Below are positions 16,598-26,015 of a stretch of 40,148 nt of DNA, piece after piece. A program made the translations under genes and the position numbers. The notes beneath the pieces are model-generated. The model searched no databases, was not told the origin of the DNA, and saw only the letters and a list, made by a program, of their open reading frames with translations. Every line of letters starts with the position of its first letter. Position 1 is the first letter of the stretch. This DNA is from an uncultured Clostridia bacterium (GTDB lineage Bacteria > Bacillota > Clostridia > UBA1212 > UBA1255), in assembly GCA_947625435.1 (NCBI GenBank), contig CANQOI010000017.1, positions 1-40,148 on the forward strand, in the 5' to 3' direction.

Positions 16598-17311
16598 CTA
16601 CGGCTCCGAAGGCGCGACCCACGGACAGTCTATGGATTCACGCTTGTTCACAGGCGCGGCCCACCGTATCGCATTTTTGATTATCTTCTGCACATTTTCA
16701 TTGTAATATGTGGGATACGACTCATGCCCGGGACGGAAGTAAAATATCTTACCGTAACCTCTTGAAAATGTACATCCCGAACGTATCACCTCGCCGCCTT
16801 TGAACCAGCTTATGTATACTACATCATCCGGAGTCGGTATATCAAAATGTTCGCCGTACATTTCTTCGGGATCAAGCACGAACATCTCGGGAACGCCTTT
16901 TGATATAGGATGCGACGGCGCGCAGCACCACAGTCTCTCCTTGTCTCCCTCTCTCCATTTAAGAGTACAGCCTGTACCCATCAAAAGTCTGAACGGTTTG
17001 CTCATATGCGCGGAATGAAGCGGTATAAAGCCCATTCCTTTAAGTACATGATCTCTGACCCGTGCCGCTGTTTCATCTGTCACTTTCTCATGACAAACAT
17101 GGGCCCACCATATGAGCACATCCGTATTGCCCAGTACTTCCTCGGGAAGACCGTTATCCGGCTGATCCATTGTAGCAGTCCTCACTTCAATATCCTCTTC
17201 GGTGCCGATGAAAGCCGCTATACATCCGTGTATACCGTCAGGGTACACAGAACGCACTTCTTCACTGACCGTTTCGTGATAATTCTCATTCCAAACAGTT
17301 ACGCGTATCAT
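16598..17311 (-). CDS. ThuA-domain protein
   Basis: 237-residue protein beginning MIRVTVWNEN, with FIGTEEDIEVRTATMDQPD and the WWAHVCHEKV stretch typical of ThuA (trehalose utilisation) proteins, whose fold resembles class I glutamine amidotransferases. Cytoplasmic, no signal peptide. ATG at 17311 has AGGTGA about six bases upstream; a longer in-frame reading into rnc has no ribosome site. In other bacteria ThuA proteins are linked to carbohydrate metabolism, but the neighbours here (rnc, Elp3-like) give no such context, so the role is open. It starts 10 bases after the rnc stop. Confidence 0.85.
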   Translation of the reverse strand: MIRVTVWNENYHETVSEEVRSVYPDGIHGCIAAFIGTEEDIEVRTATMDQPDNGLPEEVLGNTDVLIWWAHVCHEKVTDETAARVRDHVLKGMGFIPLHSAHMSKPFRLLMGTGCTLKWREGDKERLWCCAPSHPISKGVPEMFVLDPEEMYGEHFDIPTPDDVVYISWFKGGEVIRSGCTFSRGYGKIFYFRPGHESYPTYYNENVQKIIKNAIRWAAPVNKRESIDCPWVAPSEP

Positions 17312-17321
17312 AAATATCACC

Positions 17322-18056
17322 TCATGAATTATTTGAAGAAGAAAATCCCAATTTTTCGAGCAGTACGCCTGCAGCATGCTGTTCGGCGTCCTTCTTACTC
17401 CTGCCCGTTCCTTCGGCACTGTTCTTCCGTCCTGTCTGTTTGTCTGTTACAGTCACTCTCGCGGAGTATGTACAATCATGTGCAGGGCCGTCCACATTGA
17501 ATATCTCATACAGGATATCCGTACAGCTCGTATTAACGGATTCCTGAAGCTTAGTCTTATAATCGGTATCACCGTATGTAGCGGCATGTTTTTTTATATA
17601 ATCCGGCATATCCAGCGTGTCCATAAGAACGGATACGGCGGCTTTAAAACCGCCGTCAAGGTACACAGCCGCAAGCAGACTCTCAAAGGCGTCAGCCTGT
17701 ATTGACGGTTTGTTCCTTCCGCCGGAAAGCTCTTCTCCGTGTCCGAGGAGCAGATATTCCTGCAAGCATATCTTCCGTGCGATCTCCGCAAGAGAGGACT
17801 CACATACGACCGAAGCTCTCAGCTTGGACATGCTGCCCTCGTTCATGTCGCCGTAATGCTTGTACAAATATGTGCTCACTATTGTACTGAGCACAGAATC
17901 TCCGAGAAATTCAAGCCTCTGATTATTCTCGTTTCTGCCGTGCTTAGAAGACTTTTCGTTCGCATAAGATGTATGAGTTAAAGCTTTCACGATCAAACTG
18001 CGATCATGAAAGCTGTACCCTATACATTTTTCTAATCCGGAAATATCATCTGTCAT
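17322..18056 (-). CDS. rnc: Ribonuclease III
   Basis: 244-residue double-strand-specific endoribonuclease for rRNA and mRNA processing. The N-terminal catalytic domain has the signature NQRLEFLGDSVLS (about residues 45-57) and the second acidic motif near QADAFESLLAAVYLDGG (about 121-137). The C-terminal double-stranded RNA-binding domain spans about 168-240, ending GRSKKDAEQHAAGVLLEKLG. The ATG overlaps the acpP stop by one base (TAATG), so translation is coupled to acpP. Confidence 0.96.
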   Translation of the reverse strand: MTDDISGLEKCIGYSFHDRSLIVKALTHTSYANEKSSKHGRNENNQRLEFLGDSVLSTIVSTYLYKHYGDMNEGSMSKLRASVVCESSLAEIARKICLQEYLLLGHGEELSGGRNKPSIQADAFESLLAAVYLDGGFKAAVSVLMDTLDMPDYIKKHAATYGDTDYKTKLQESVNTSCTDILYEIFNVDGPAHDCTYSARVTVTDKQTGRKNSAEGTGRSKKDAEQHAAGVLLEKLGFSSSNNS

Positions 18057-18283
18057 TATTTTGTTACTGACTTGATATATTCAACAGCATCCCCTACAGT
18101 AGATATCTTTTCTGCGTCTGCATCGGGGATCTCGATGTCAAAAGCTTCTTCAAAAGCCATGATGAGCTCAACTATATCGAGCGAATCGGCTCCGAGATCA
18201 TCTACAAAGGATGAACTCATAGAAACTGTATCCTCATCTACTCCGAGCTGTTCAACAACTATTTCCTTTACCTTCTCAAACAT
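18056..18283 (-). CDS. acpP: Acyl carrier protein
   Basis: 75-residue carrier of growing acyl chains in type II fatty acid synthesis. The phosphopantetheine site is Ser34 in ADSLDIVEL. The protein is strongly acidic, as expected. ATG at 18283 is chosen over the adjacent upstream TTG; AAAGGA precedes it. A sigma-A promoter directly upstream overlaps the plsX stop, so acpP can be made above the level of the upstream operon, as expected for an abundant protein. Confidence 0.96.
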   Translation of the reverse strand: MFEKVKEIVVEQLGVDEDTVSMSSSFVDDLGADSLDIVELIMAFEEAFDIEIPDADAEKISTVGDAVEYIKSVTK

Positions 18284-18323
18284 CAATCATCAATCCTTTC
18301 TTTACTCTTTTCGAGACTTGGCT

Positions 18324-18352
18324 ATTATATATTATAATAAAGTAAAATTCAA
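18324..18352 (-). promoter_or_regulatory. Strong sigma-A promoter of acpP
   Basis: Minus strand TTGAAT (-35, 18352-18347), 17-base spacer, perfect TATAAT (-10, 18329-18324). The -35 overlaps the plsX stop codon (18351-18349). The spacer and surroundings are extremely AT-rich, unlike flanking coding sequence. Confidence 0.8.
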
Positions 18353-19356
18353 TCTTTTGAATTATCGATCCGGGCAAATGTGCTCTTGATATCATCCAAA
18401 AACGAACTTTCGGCAAGATCGCACGCTTTAAGTACAACATACCGTATCGTTTTGGCCTTCGAGCTGCCGTGACTCTTGATGACAAGCCCGTCTACGCCGA
18501 GTATGGGGGCGCCTCCGTTTATATCCGGATCCATTTTCTTTTTGAAAGCACTCAGACCCTTTTTAAGGAACAGTGAGCCGAACATCGTGAGCGGAGATTT
18601 GTATATGATATTTTTGATCTCGGAAAACATATACTTCGACGTGCCCTCTATGAGCTTGAGCACAACATTGCCGGTAAAGCCGTCAGTCACCACTATATCA
18701 GCCTTATCCTCGAAGAGATCCTTGCCCTCAAGATAACCTATGTAATTGAGAGAAGACTCTTTAAGGACAGCGCCCGCCTCTTTAACCGCATCCGGTCCCT
18801 TTTCTTCCTCGCTTCCGATATTTACCAATCCGACGCGCGGTCTTTCTGTTTTGAACAAAGCTTTGTAATACGCAGCTCCCAGATGTGCGAAATGAACATA
18901 TCGGGAAGCCTTGCATGACGTATTGAGTCCCGAGTCCACAAGGAGCATCCTTCCAGACTCAGTAGGTATCACAGAGCCGAGACACGGTCTTTCTATGCCG
19001 CCTATCCTCTTAAGTATCGTTATCGATCCCACAAGCAGTGCGCCGCTGCTGCCGGCGGACAGGAACACATCTCCTTCCTTTTCTTTAAGCATGCGGAAGC
19101 CTACCGTCATAGAAGAATCCTTCTTCTCCCGTATTGCTTTTGTAGGCACATCATCGTTTAAGATTACCTGCGTAGTATGTCGTATGCTGATCCTGGATGC
19201 ATCATAACTCAAGCCGGAAAGTACCCCTTTGATCGCGGTCTCATCTCCTATGAGAACAACATCAAAGCCGTCTCTCTCATTCACAGCTTCCACACATCCC
19301 TGAACTACAGCACCGGGAGCATTGTCCCCTCCCATCGCATCGACAAGAATCTTCAT
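18349..19356 (-). CDS. plsX: Phosphate acyltransferase PlsX
   Basis: 335-residue enzyme that makes acyl-phosphate from acyl-ACP for phosphatidic acid synthesis. It begins MKILVDAMGGDNAPGAVVQG and has the LSAGSSGALLVGS and DGFTGNVVLKLIEGT stretches and IGSEEEKG typical of PlsX. It follows pgsA by 9 bases and precedes acpP, which supplies its substrate carrier. No FapR-type operator was seen; it is probably transcribed with recA-recX-rimO-pgsA. Confidence 0.96.
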   Translation of the reverse strand: MKILVDAMGGDNAPGAVVQGCVEAVNERDGFDVVLIGDETAIKGVLSGLSYDASRISIRHTTQVILNDDVPTKAIREKKDSSMTVGFRMLKEKEGDVFLSAGSSGALLVGSITILKRIGGIERPCLGSVIPTESGRMLLVDSGLNTSCKASRYVHFAHLGAAYYKALFKTERPRVGLVNIGSEEEKGPDAVKEAGAVLKESSLNYIGYLEGKDLFEDKADIVVTDGFTGNVVLKLIEGTSKYMFSEIKNIIYKSPLTMFGSLFLKKGLSAFKKKMDPDINGGAPILGVDGLVIKSHGSSKAKTIRYVVLKACDLAESSFLDDIKSTFARIDNSKD

Positions 19357-19365
19357 GTAAAAATA

Positions 19366-19977
19366 TCACTCCTCCGGCTTTTTGTCCGTTGAAAGGACAT
19401 TTTTGTTTTTGCAGATATATTCTATGCCCGATACTATAGTCAGTATTACAGCAAGCGCCATAATAATATTTCCGCACATATAGCCGGCTTTGATAAGTGT
19501 TCCGAACCGGTCGGGTATTATACCGACGGTAAGAAGGACTATTATCGCAGCCGTCTGTACGACCATTTTTGCTTTGCCGAGAGTTCCCGCGGCTATCACG
19601 ACGCCGTTGCTCGCCGCCAGCATGCGTATTCCCGATACCATAAATTCGCGGGCAAGTATTATGAGCGCCGCCCACAGATACATAAGACTCACTCCCGTGA
19701 GCGACAAAAGAGCCGCGGTCACGAGCAGCTTATCGGCTATCGGATCGAGAAATTTACCGAAGTTCGTTACCAGATTGTTTTTCCTTGCGATATGTCCGTC
19801 GGCAAAGTCGGTAAGAGAAGCTATGATATATACGGCAAGCGCAAAATATTCCTTCGTGTCGGCAAAAAAGTTCCCGCTGTTCATAAACTGCATGTAGCTC
19901 GGATAAGGGAATGCAAAGATCGCAAAAACAAGTACAAGCACGAGTCTTGTCACAGTCAATTTATTCGGAAGATTCAA
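19366..19977 (-). CDS. pgsA: CDP-diacylglycerol--glycerol-3-phosphate 3-phosphatidyltransferase
   Basis: 203-residue integral membrane enzyme for phosphatidylglycerol-phosphate synthesis. The CDP-alcohol phosphotransferase signature D-G-x2-A-R-x8-G-x3-D-x3-D is complete, from DGHIAR to GKFLDPIAD (about residues 62-84). Several hydrophobic helices surround it. The TTG at 19977 is preferred: it begins MNLPNKLTVTRL, the family-typical start, and has GAGAGGAG seven bases upstream. The longer in-frame reading to 20037 lacks a ribosome site. Confidence 0.94.
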   Translation of the reverse strand: MNLPNKLTVTRLVLVLVFAIFAFPYPSYMQFMNSGNFFADTKEYFALAVYIIASLTDFADGHIARKNNLVTNFGKFLDPIADKLLVTAALLSLTGVSLMYLWAALIILAREFMVSGIRMLAASNGVVIAAGTLGKAKMVVQTAAIIVLLTVGIIPDRFGTLIKAGYMCGNIIMALAVILTIVSGIEYICKNKNVLSTDKKPEE

Positions 19978-20036
19978 AAAAACACTCCTCTCACAAAACC
20001 GCAGTCCGTTCACAGGCGGCCGCAAAGATTGATTCA

Positions 20037-21383
20037 TTATACACTAATTTGGCATCCTGTCAAATCATATTCTTCGGCTATCAATATCTTGACCTTTACG
20101 AAGCTGCCCGTCTCGACAGGCTCCTCCGCCGTAAAATATATTCTCCCGTCTATATTGTCCGGGCCCTCCGCATAGCTTCTTCCGTAGTAAAATATACCGT
20201 CGTCCGAAACGCCTTCAACGAGCACATCATATATCTTACCCACGCGCTTCCGGTTGTTTTCAAGCGATATATCCTGCTGTATGCGCATTATGGAGTCGTA
20301 TCTCTCCTTTTTGACGGAAGCCCTGACCTTTCCTCTCATTCTGAAAGCGGGAGTGCCCTCCTCGGGAGAGTATTCAAAAACGCCCAGCCTGTCGAAGCGG
20401 GTTTCCCTTACAAATTCCTCAAGCTCGGCGAATTCTCCGTCTGTTTCACCGGGGAATCCCACAATGAGAGATGTCCTTATGACGCATGACTTCATTTTTT
20501 CCCTGAAAGAGCGTATTACGCTCCGTATTTCATCGGGAGTGCCCCGTCTGTTCATATCGCTCAGTATGCGCGCATTTATGTGCTGAAGCGGAAGATCGAC
20601 ATAAGGCACCACTTTATCACAGTCATTCATGGCGTTTATGAGCTCCTCCGCTATCTCATCGGGATAAAGATACATCACGCGTATCCATTTGATACCGTCG
20701 ATACCGTTAAGTTCATGCAGGAGCTCCGCAAGGCACGGCTTTGAATAAATATCCTTTCCGTATCTCGACGTGTCCTGCGCTATAAGGACTATTTCACCGA
20801 CGCCGGCAAGTGCGAGCCTTTTTGCCTCCGCCGTTATTTCTTCCATGGGTCTGCTCCTGAAGCGTCCTCTTATATACGGTATCGCGCAATATGAGCATCT
20901 GTTGTCGCATCCCTCCGATATTTTTATGTAGGCACTTCCCTTTTCGGAGGCTATCACACGCGGCATATCAAGATATGTCATGTCTCCCGTTATCCTGTTA
21001 AAATCATATCTCCGACCGTTCAGACAACTTTCGACGGCCTTTGAGATCTCCGCATATCCGTTTATGCCGAGTACCGCGTCAACCTCTGGAAGCTCCGCAC
21101 GTATCTCATTGTAATATCTCTGTGCGAGACACCCGGCGGCTATCACACCTCTGCATACTCCGGTTTTTTTATGCGAAGCGGCCTCCAGGAGTGCATCTAT
21201 GGCTTCCTGTTTTGCGCTTTCTATGAAGCCGCACGTATTTACGATTATTACATCGGCCTCATTCATGTCATCGGTCATAATATAGCCGCTGTCTTTCAGT
21301 ATCCCGAGCATAATCTCGGAATCGACCTGGTTCTTGGCACATCCCAAAGATACGAGTGAAATCTTGTACTCCTTACTGTTCAT
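20037..21383 (-). CDS. rimO: Ribosomal protein S12 methylthiotransferase
   Basis: 448-residue radical SAM enzyme that methylthiolates an Asp of ribosomal protein S12. The N-terminal domain holds the auxiliary cluster Cys residues in SLGCAKNQVD, NTCGFI and AAGCLAQRY. The radical SAM signature is CDNRCSYC (about residue 158) followed by AIPYIRGRFRSR, and the C-terminal TRAM domain (about 380-448) binds the substrate. The SLGCAKNQVD and PYIRGRFRSRP forms point to RimO rather than the tRNA enzyme MiaB. It starts directly after the recX stop, with GGAGG in the recX end. Confidence 0.95.
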   Translation of the reverse strand: MNSKEYKISLVSLGCAKNQVDSEIMLGILKDSGYIMTDDMNEADVIIVNTCGFIESAKQEAIDALLEAASHKKTGVCRGVIAAGCLAQRYYNEIRAELPEVDAVLGINGYAEISKAVESCLNGRRYDFNRITGDMTYLDMPRVIASEKGSAYIKISEGCDNRCSYCAIPYIRGRFRSRPMEEITAEAKRLALAGVGEIVLIAQDTSRYGKDIYSKPCLAELLHELNGIDGIKWIRVMYLYPDEIAEELINAMNDCDKVVPYVDLPLQHINARILSDMNRRGTPDEIRSVIRSFREKMKSCVIRTSLIVGFPGETDGEFAELEEFVRETRFDRLGVFEYSPEEGTPAFRMRGKVRASVKKERYDSIMRIQQDISLENNRKRVGKIYDVLVEGVSDDGIFYYGRSYAEGPDNIDGRIYFTAEEPVETGSFVKVKILIAEEYDLTGCQISV

Positions 21384-22082
21384 TTATACTTCGTCCTCCG
21401 ATATGATCTTTTCGAGCGATCTTCTGACATCCGAAGGCGAAAAGCCCTTGCCCGCCAAATACCTGTAAAGCTTGAGCAGCTCCTTCTGCTCTTCCGGGAT
21501 GCCGTTTCTGCATTTTTGTCTTATGAGCGCCTCGCAGGCACTCTCATCCGATATTTCGGGATTATTTTCATAAAATTCGTCGCAGACCCTGCCGGCGAGC
21601 TCCGCATCTATCCCTTTGGAATAAACGAGCCTGTTCATGACATCCGCCCTTGAAACGTGTTTATCCCTTAAGAGAGAAGACACGAATCTTTCCGCGTATG
21701 CTCTGTCGTCAACATATCCGAGCTCCTTCAGCCTGTCGATCGTCTTTTCGGCCGCAGGCGCGGCATAGCTCAGAAGTTTTTTCTCACTGCCGGATATGTT
21801 CTCAAGCGACGTTTCGATCTTTTTGCGTATCTGTGCTTCGGTCCTGGACGTAAACAAAACGTATGACGCAATATATGCCGTCATACGTTTTGAAAATACA
21901 GCGGTGCAAATGCCGTCATAGCTCCCGCACGGTGCGCCTTCACAGTAAAGACCGAATTCTATGACTTCTTCATCTGTGAGATCAAGGCTTTCGCCGCTGC
22001 TGAATGAGACTGTATACGCCGCATCACCGCTATCCGCGCAAATATTCTTTACACAGGACACCACAAAAATATCACTGCTCAT
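21384..22082 (-). CDS. recX: RecA regulator RecX
   Basis: 232-residue protein of three-helix repeats that modulates RecA filaments. The [33 protein letters not shown] and [16 protein letters not shown] segments are typical RecX repeats. The N-terminal 60 residues form the small extra domain seen in Firmicute RecX. The start lies inside recA: ATG at 22082 overlaps the recA end by 11 bases; an ATG six codons earlier (22100) is the alternative and neither has a strong ribosome site. The overlap implies coupling to recA translation. Confidence 0.9.
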   Translation of the reverse strand: MSSDIFVVSCVKNICADSGDAAYTVSFSSGESLDLTDEEVIEFGLYCEGAPCGSYDGICTAVFSKRMTAYIASYVLFTSRTEAQIRKKIETSLENISGSEKKLLSYAAPAAEKTIDRLKELGYVDDRAYAERFVSSLLRDKHVSRADVMNRLVYSKGIDAELAGRVCDEFYENNPEISDESACEALIRQKCRNGIPEEQKELLKLYRYLAGKGFSPSDVRRSLEKIISEDEV

Positions 22083-23145
22083 CGGATCCGCGTACCGCAT
22101 CCGGCGTAGCGGCGGGCTGCTTGTTCCTGTTCATGGATTCAAGAGCTGCGGCACGCACCTTAGCCTCTACCTCGGCCATGACCTCCGGATTGTCTTTAAG
22201 GTATATCTTCGCATTCTCGCGTCCCTGTCCTATTCTCTGATCCATGTACGAGAACCATGCGCCGCTCTTGTTTATTATGTCATAATTCACAGCCAGATCA
22301 AGTATGGAACCGCTCTTTGAAATGCCCTCGCCGTATATTATGTCGAACTCCGTCTCGCGGAACGGCGGAGCCACCTTGTTCTTTACTACCTTGACACGCG
22401 TTCTGTTTCCTATCGTATCTGTTCCCGACTTTATGGATTCTATCCTCCTGATGTCGAGTCTCACCGAAGCATAGAACTTAAGAGCCCGTCCTCCCGTCGT
22501 TACTTCGGGATTTCCGAACATCACGCCTACCTTCTCACGCAGCTGGTTGATGAATATAGCCGTCGTTTTTGATTTGTTTATGACTCCCGAAAGCTTTCTG
22601 AGAGCCTGTGACATGAGCCTTGCGTGAAGTCCCACGTGAGAGTCGCCCATTTCACCGTCTATCTCGGCCTTGGGCACGAGCGCGGCCACGGAGTCTATCA
22701 CTATAACGTCTATCGCTCCGCTCCTTACGAGCGCTTCCGCTATCTCGAGGGCCTGTTCGCCCGTATCGGGCTGCGAAACGATCAGATTGTCTATGTCGAC
22801 GCCCAGTGCTTTGGCATAGACCGGATCCAGCGCGTGCTCCGCATCTATGAATGCGGCGTCTCCGCCGTTTTTCTGTGCTTCTGCTATAACATGGAGAGCC
22901 ACCGTGGTCTTACCCGAGGATTCAGGCCCGAATATCTCTATTATCCTTCCTCTCGGGAGGCCTCCCACTCCGAGAGCTATATCAAGTCCCAGTGCGCCTG
23001 TAGATATGACGTCCACATTCATACCGACATTATCTCCGAGCCTCATAACTGCGCCCTTTCCGAACTGTTTATCTATATTTGCCATAGCGTTCTCAAGCGC
23101 TTTCCTTCTTTCGGCAATTTTCCTGTCGTCAAGCTGTTCAGCCAT
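22072..23145 (-). CDS. recA: Recombinase RecA
   Basis: 357-residue ATP-dependent strand-exchange protein. It begins [18 protein letters not shown], has Walker [10 protein letters not shown] (about residues 65-73), Walker [13 protein letters not shown] and the DNA-binding loops around [22 protein letters not shown] and the [17 protein letters not shown] region. The ATG at 23145 is certain: AGGAGGT stands eight bases upstream; a 14-codon extension upstream is not RecA-like. A good sigma-A promoter lies about 50 bases upstream. No GAAC-N4-GTTC LexA box was found in the leader or promoter. Confidence 0.98.
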   Translation of the reverse strand: MAEQLDDRKIAERRKALENAMANIDKQFGKGAVMRLGDNVGMNVDVISTGALGLDIALGVGGLPRGRIIEIFGPESSGKTTVALHVIAEAQKNGGDAAFIDAEHALDPVYAKALGVDIDNLIVSQPDTGEQALEIAEALVRSGAIDVIVIDSVAALVPKAEIDGEMGDSHVGLHARLMSQALRKLSGVINKSKTTAIFINQLREKVGVMFGNPEVTTGGRALKFYASVRLDIRRIESIKSGTDTIGNRTRVKVVKNKVAPPFRETEFDIIYGEGISKSGSILDLAVNYDIINKSGAWFSYMDQRIGQGRENAKIYLKDNPEVMAEVEAKVRAAALESMNRNKQPAATPDAVRGSDEQ

Positions 23146-23192
23146 TGTAAAACCTCCTGTAATGCTTTTAAAACGACCACAACACACTTTTT

Positions 23193-23221
23193 ATTTTACC
23201 GCATCGCTCATTATTTGGCAA
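23193..23221 (-). promoter_or_regulatory. Sigma-A promoter of recA
   Basis: Minus strand TTGCCA (-35, 23221-23216), 17-base spacer, TAAAAT (-10, 23198-23193), five of six matches at each. It probably drives recA-recX-rimO-pgsA-plsX and beyond. Confidence 0.75.
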
Positions 23222-23226
23222 CAAAA

Positions 23227-25479
23227 TTATCTGCCCTGCAGGTAATACTCCTCGGAAATCTCCTCTTGTCCCACGAGGCGCGTCATATTGAGCTGCGCTA
23301 TCACGAGCCCGTAATAGATACCCTTTGCCTTCAGCAATTCATCGTGCGTGCCCGATTCCGCTATCTTTCCGTGATCGAGCACTATGAGGCGGTCCGCGAA
23401 TTTCAAGGTTGAAAGCCTGTGCGCGATTGCAAATGTGGTCCTGTTCTTGACGAGACGCCTGAGAGCCTCCTGCACGAGCTTTTCACTCTCGGTGTCAAGA
23501 GATGCCGTGGCCTCGTCAAGTATGAGTATCCTGGGATCATGTATTATCGCTCTGGCTATAGCGATCCTCTGCTTTTCTCCTCCCGACAGAGTCTGTCCGT
23601 TCTGTCCTATGCGCGTGTCATATCCGTCGGGAAACCTCATGATGAAATCGTGGGCATTCGCCATTTTACATGCGCGTATCACTTCCTCGAAAGTGGCGTC
23701 CGGCTTCGAATAGATTATATTCTCATATATGCTGCCGCTGAAGAGGAAAGTCTCCTGGAGTACGACTCCTATCTGCGAGCGCACGCACTCCTGTGAAATA
23801 TTGCGCATATCCGTGCCGTCTATGAGTATCTTGCCCGAATCCGGATCGTAAAATCTCAGCAGCAGGTTTATGACAGTGCTCTTGCCCGAGCCGGAATGAC
23901 CCACAAGCCCCACCATTTCACCGCTTTTTACTTTAAAATTGATATTTTCAAGTACGGCCTGATACGACTTGTATCCGAAAAATACGTCCCGGTATTCGAC
24001 CTCGCCCTTGATCTCAGGAGTCACCGCGAGCTCGCTGTCCTTTATATCGGGTTCGCTGTCAAGTATATCGAACACACGTGCGGCGGCGGCAACGGCATCG
24101 GCTATCGACCTCGGAAGTGATATCATGTAATTTATGGGGCCGTATATCATGGACGCATATGTCGTGAACTGTACGAGAGTTCCCGCGTCCATGTCGGCGC
24201 GAAGTATGTATATTCCTCCTGTGAGCATGAGAGCCAGGTGGCTCAGCTGAGTCAGTATCTGTATGAGAGGCTGCACCGTATTCCAGAACACCTCGTTGCT
24301 GACCGACAGGTCTTTATATGATTTGCATACGAATCTGTAGCGCTGCGTTTCGTTTTTCTCCGTTCCGAATGTTTTTACGACACGTATACCGTTCAATATA
24401 TCCTGAAGCACCGAATTGCATTTGCCCGACAGGCGCCACAGCCTTCTGTACATCTTGTTTGTTTTTCTTCTGAAGGCCCGCATTATAAGAACGATGAGCG
24501 GGGCGGGTATTATGACTATGAAAGCCATTTTCCAGTTGATAAAGAACAGATATGTGCCTATGGCTATGAGCGTCAGGAGCTGATTCATGCATTCCGTGGC
24601 GTCGGACTGTATGAAGTTTTTGATCCTGTTCGTATCATTGAGTACGCGGCTCATGAGGTCGCCTACTTTGCGGTCGTTCGTGAAGCTCACCGACATGGAA
24701 TTTATGTGTCTGAATACCATGACTCTCAGATCGTGCATCATATTGCTGCTGAGTCTCGCCATGAGCCTCGATCTGAATATCGATACGAGCGCGAGCATGG
24801 CCCTGCACGTAAAATATGCCAATATTATGAATGCGAAAAGCATCATGAAATCGTGCATATTCCCGCGTTCTTCGGCGGGCCTCACGTATACGTCGTTTAC
24901 GAGCCTTGAATAGATATACGGCATGAGTATGTTTATTCCGCTCATGGCGAGCATCATAGCAACTGCCGCCGCAAGATACGGCACGTATTTCACGGCGATA
25001 CCGAGTATCCTTGTGAGCACCGCCGATTTTTTTGCGCAGTATGCACATACGGAGCTGCCCTGTACCAGCGGCCGTCCGCATTTAAGACATTTTTTATCCG
25101 GCTCCTCTCTGATATCGGTGTTCCTTCCCTGCCTTGCAAGATTTGTTTTCTGCGCGATGGTCGCGTACCTTGCTATATGCTCCATGGAGAATCTCGCCAG
25201 CTTCACATCCTCGCCGCAGTCGCCGCGCTTAGCCTCGAGTATGCCGGCTCCGCTCATCACCGTAACCTTATAATCCGAGTATTCGTCCTTGATTATCTCG
25301 CGTTTTACGTCTCCGTCATTGAGGAACAGGAAAAATCTGTCCGTGACTACAAAATAGCCGTCGGTGAATTCATCGTTTTCACCGAGATCCCACGGCACCG
25401 CGTATATCATTTTCTCGTTGCCGTATCTGTCGGCCACCAGATCCGCGGCCCAGTCCGGCAGTTCAAAAAACAGAGTCAT
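23227..25479 (-). CDS. ABC exporter with N-terminal zinc ribbon (DUF1854-associated), subunit B
   Basis: 750-residue fused permease-ATPase. Residues 1 to about 125 form a soluble domain, possibly PH-like; a four-Cys zinc ribbon CLKC/CAYC follows (about 131-150), then six transmembrane helices (about 165-455) and a nucleotide-binding domain with Walker A GHSGSGKST, Q-loop VLQETF, signature LSGGEKQR, Walker B ILILDEATASLD and H-loop AHRLST. All catalytic residues are intact. It overlaps the DUF1854 stop by one base (TAATG). Together with the paralogue at 26012-28258 it likely forms a heterodimeric exporter. DUF1854 proteins and such ABC proteins are annotated as cyanophycin-associated in some Proteobacteria, but no cyanophycin gene is visible here, so the cargo is unknown. 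Confidence 0.88.
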   Translation of the reverse strand: MTLFFELPDWAADLVADRYGNEKMIYAVPWDLGENDEFTDGYFVVTDRFFLFLNDGDVKREIIKDEYSDYKVTVMSGAGILEAKRGDCGEDVKLARFSMEHIARYATIAQKTNLARQGRNTDIREEPDKKCLKCGRPLVQGSSVCAYCAKKSAVLTRILGIAVKYVPYLAAAVAMMLAMSGINILMPYIYSRLVNDVYVRPAEERGNMHDFMMLFAFIILAYFTCRAMLALVSIFRSRLMARLSSNMMHDLRVMVFRHINSMSVSFTNDRKVGDLMSRVLNDTNRIKNFIQSDATECMNQLLTLIAIGTYLFFINWKMAFIVIIPAPLIVLIMRAFRRKTNKMYRRLWRLSGKCNSVLQDILNGIRVVKTFGTEKNETQRYRFVCKSYKDLSVSNEVFWNTVQPLIQILTQLSHLALMLTGGIYILRADMDAGTLVQFTTYASMIYGPINYMISLPRSIADAVAAAARVFDILDSEPDIKDSELAVTPEIKGEVEYRDVFFGYKSYQAVLENINFKVKSGEMVGLVGHSGSGKSTVINLLLRFYDPDSGKILIDGTDMRNISQECVRSQIGVVLQETFLFSGSIYENIIYSKPDATFEEVIRACKMANAHDFIMRFPDGYDTRIGQNGQTLSGGEKQRIAIARAIIHDPRILILDEATASLDTESEKLVQEALRRLVKNRTTFAIAHRLSTLKFADRLIVLDHGKIAESGTHDELLKAKGIYYGLVIAQLNMTRLVGQEEISEEYYLQGR

Positions 25480-26015
25480 TACACTATTACCTCCAGATTG
25501 CGCCTGCTCTTCTTGTCAAGCTTCGTCATGTCGGGTATGTTGTATCTGTTGCCGTCTACGTCGACTATGAGCATCCTCACATCGGAAAGCCTTATAAAGC
25601 TCGAAGTGTTGCTGTGAGCCGTGATCCTGCGCTTTCCCGATGTAGTGACGGCGTCCATTGTCACTATTCCCCTCTCATCCTTAAGACGTATTATCTGTGT
25701 TATATCCGGTGTGAAATATCTCGTATCGAGCTCATCGCATACTGTCCTGCGCAGATCCTCCGGAAGCTGTAAAACGTCCTCTATAACGCCTATCTCCTCT
25801 CCGGGCTCTCTGTTTTCCGTTATCTCTCTTACCGAAAGATATCTGTAAGGCATTGAGAGCGGGAAAGTCCTTTGTATCATTACTCTCCTGTACTTTTTGC
25901 CGCCTGTTTCAAGAGAGAGAAAGCCTCCCTCGCTCATGGAGAATTTCAGTTCGTCAGCCGTAAGATAATTTATTCCGGCGATCTCATTTATATCTTCATT
26001 TTCCATAACTGTCAA
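25479..26015 (-). CDS. DUF1854 protein
   Basis: 178-residue soluble protein between two ABC exporter genes. The FMSEGGFLSLE-like N-terminus, YRYLSVREI, EEIGVIEDVLQLPEDLRR and YFTPDITQIIRLKDERG stretches match the DUF1854 family, whose function is undetermined. The start is either TTG at 26015 (GGAGG four bases away, overlapping the upstream stop as TTGA) or ATG at 26006 (12 bases away). Overlap at both ends with the ABC genes implies a co-translated unit; a regulatory or assembly subunit of the transporter is likely (inference). Confidence 0.8.
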   Translation of the reverse strand: MTVMENEDINEIAGINYLTADELKFSMSEGGFLSLETGGKKYRRVMIQRTFPLSMPYRYLSVREITENREPGEEIGVIEDVLQLPEDLRRTVCDELDTRYFTPDITQIIRLKDERGIVTMDAVTTSGKRRITAHSNTSSFIRLSDVRMLIVDVDGNRYNIPDMTKLDKKSRRNLEVIV

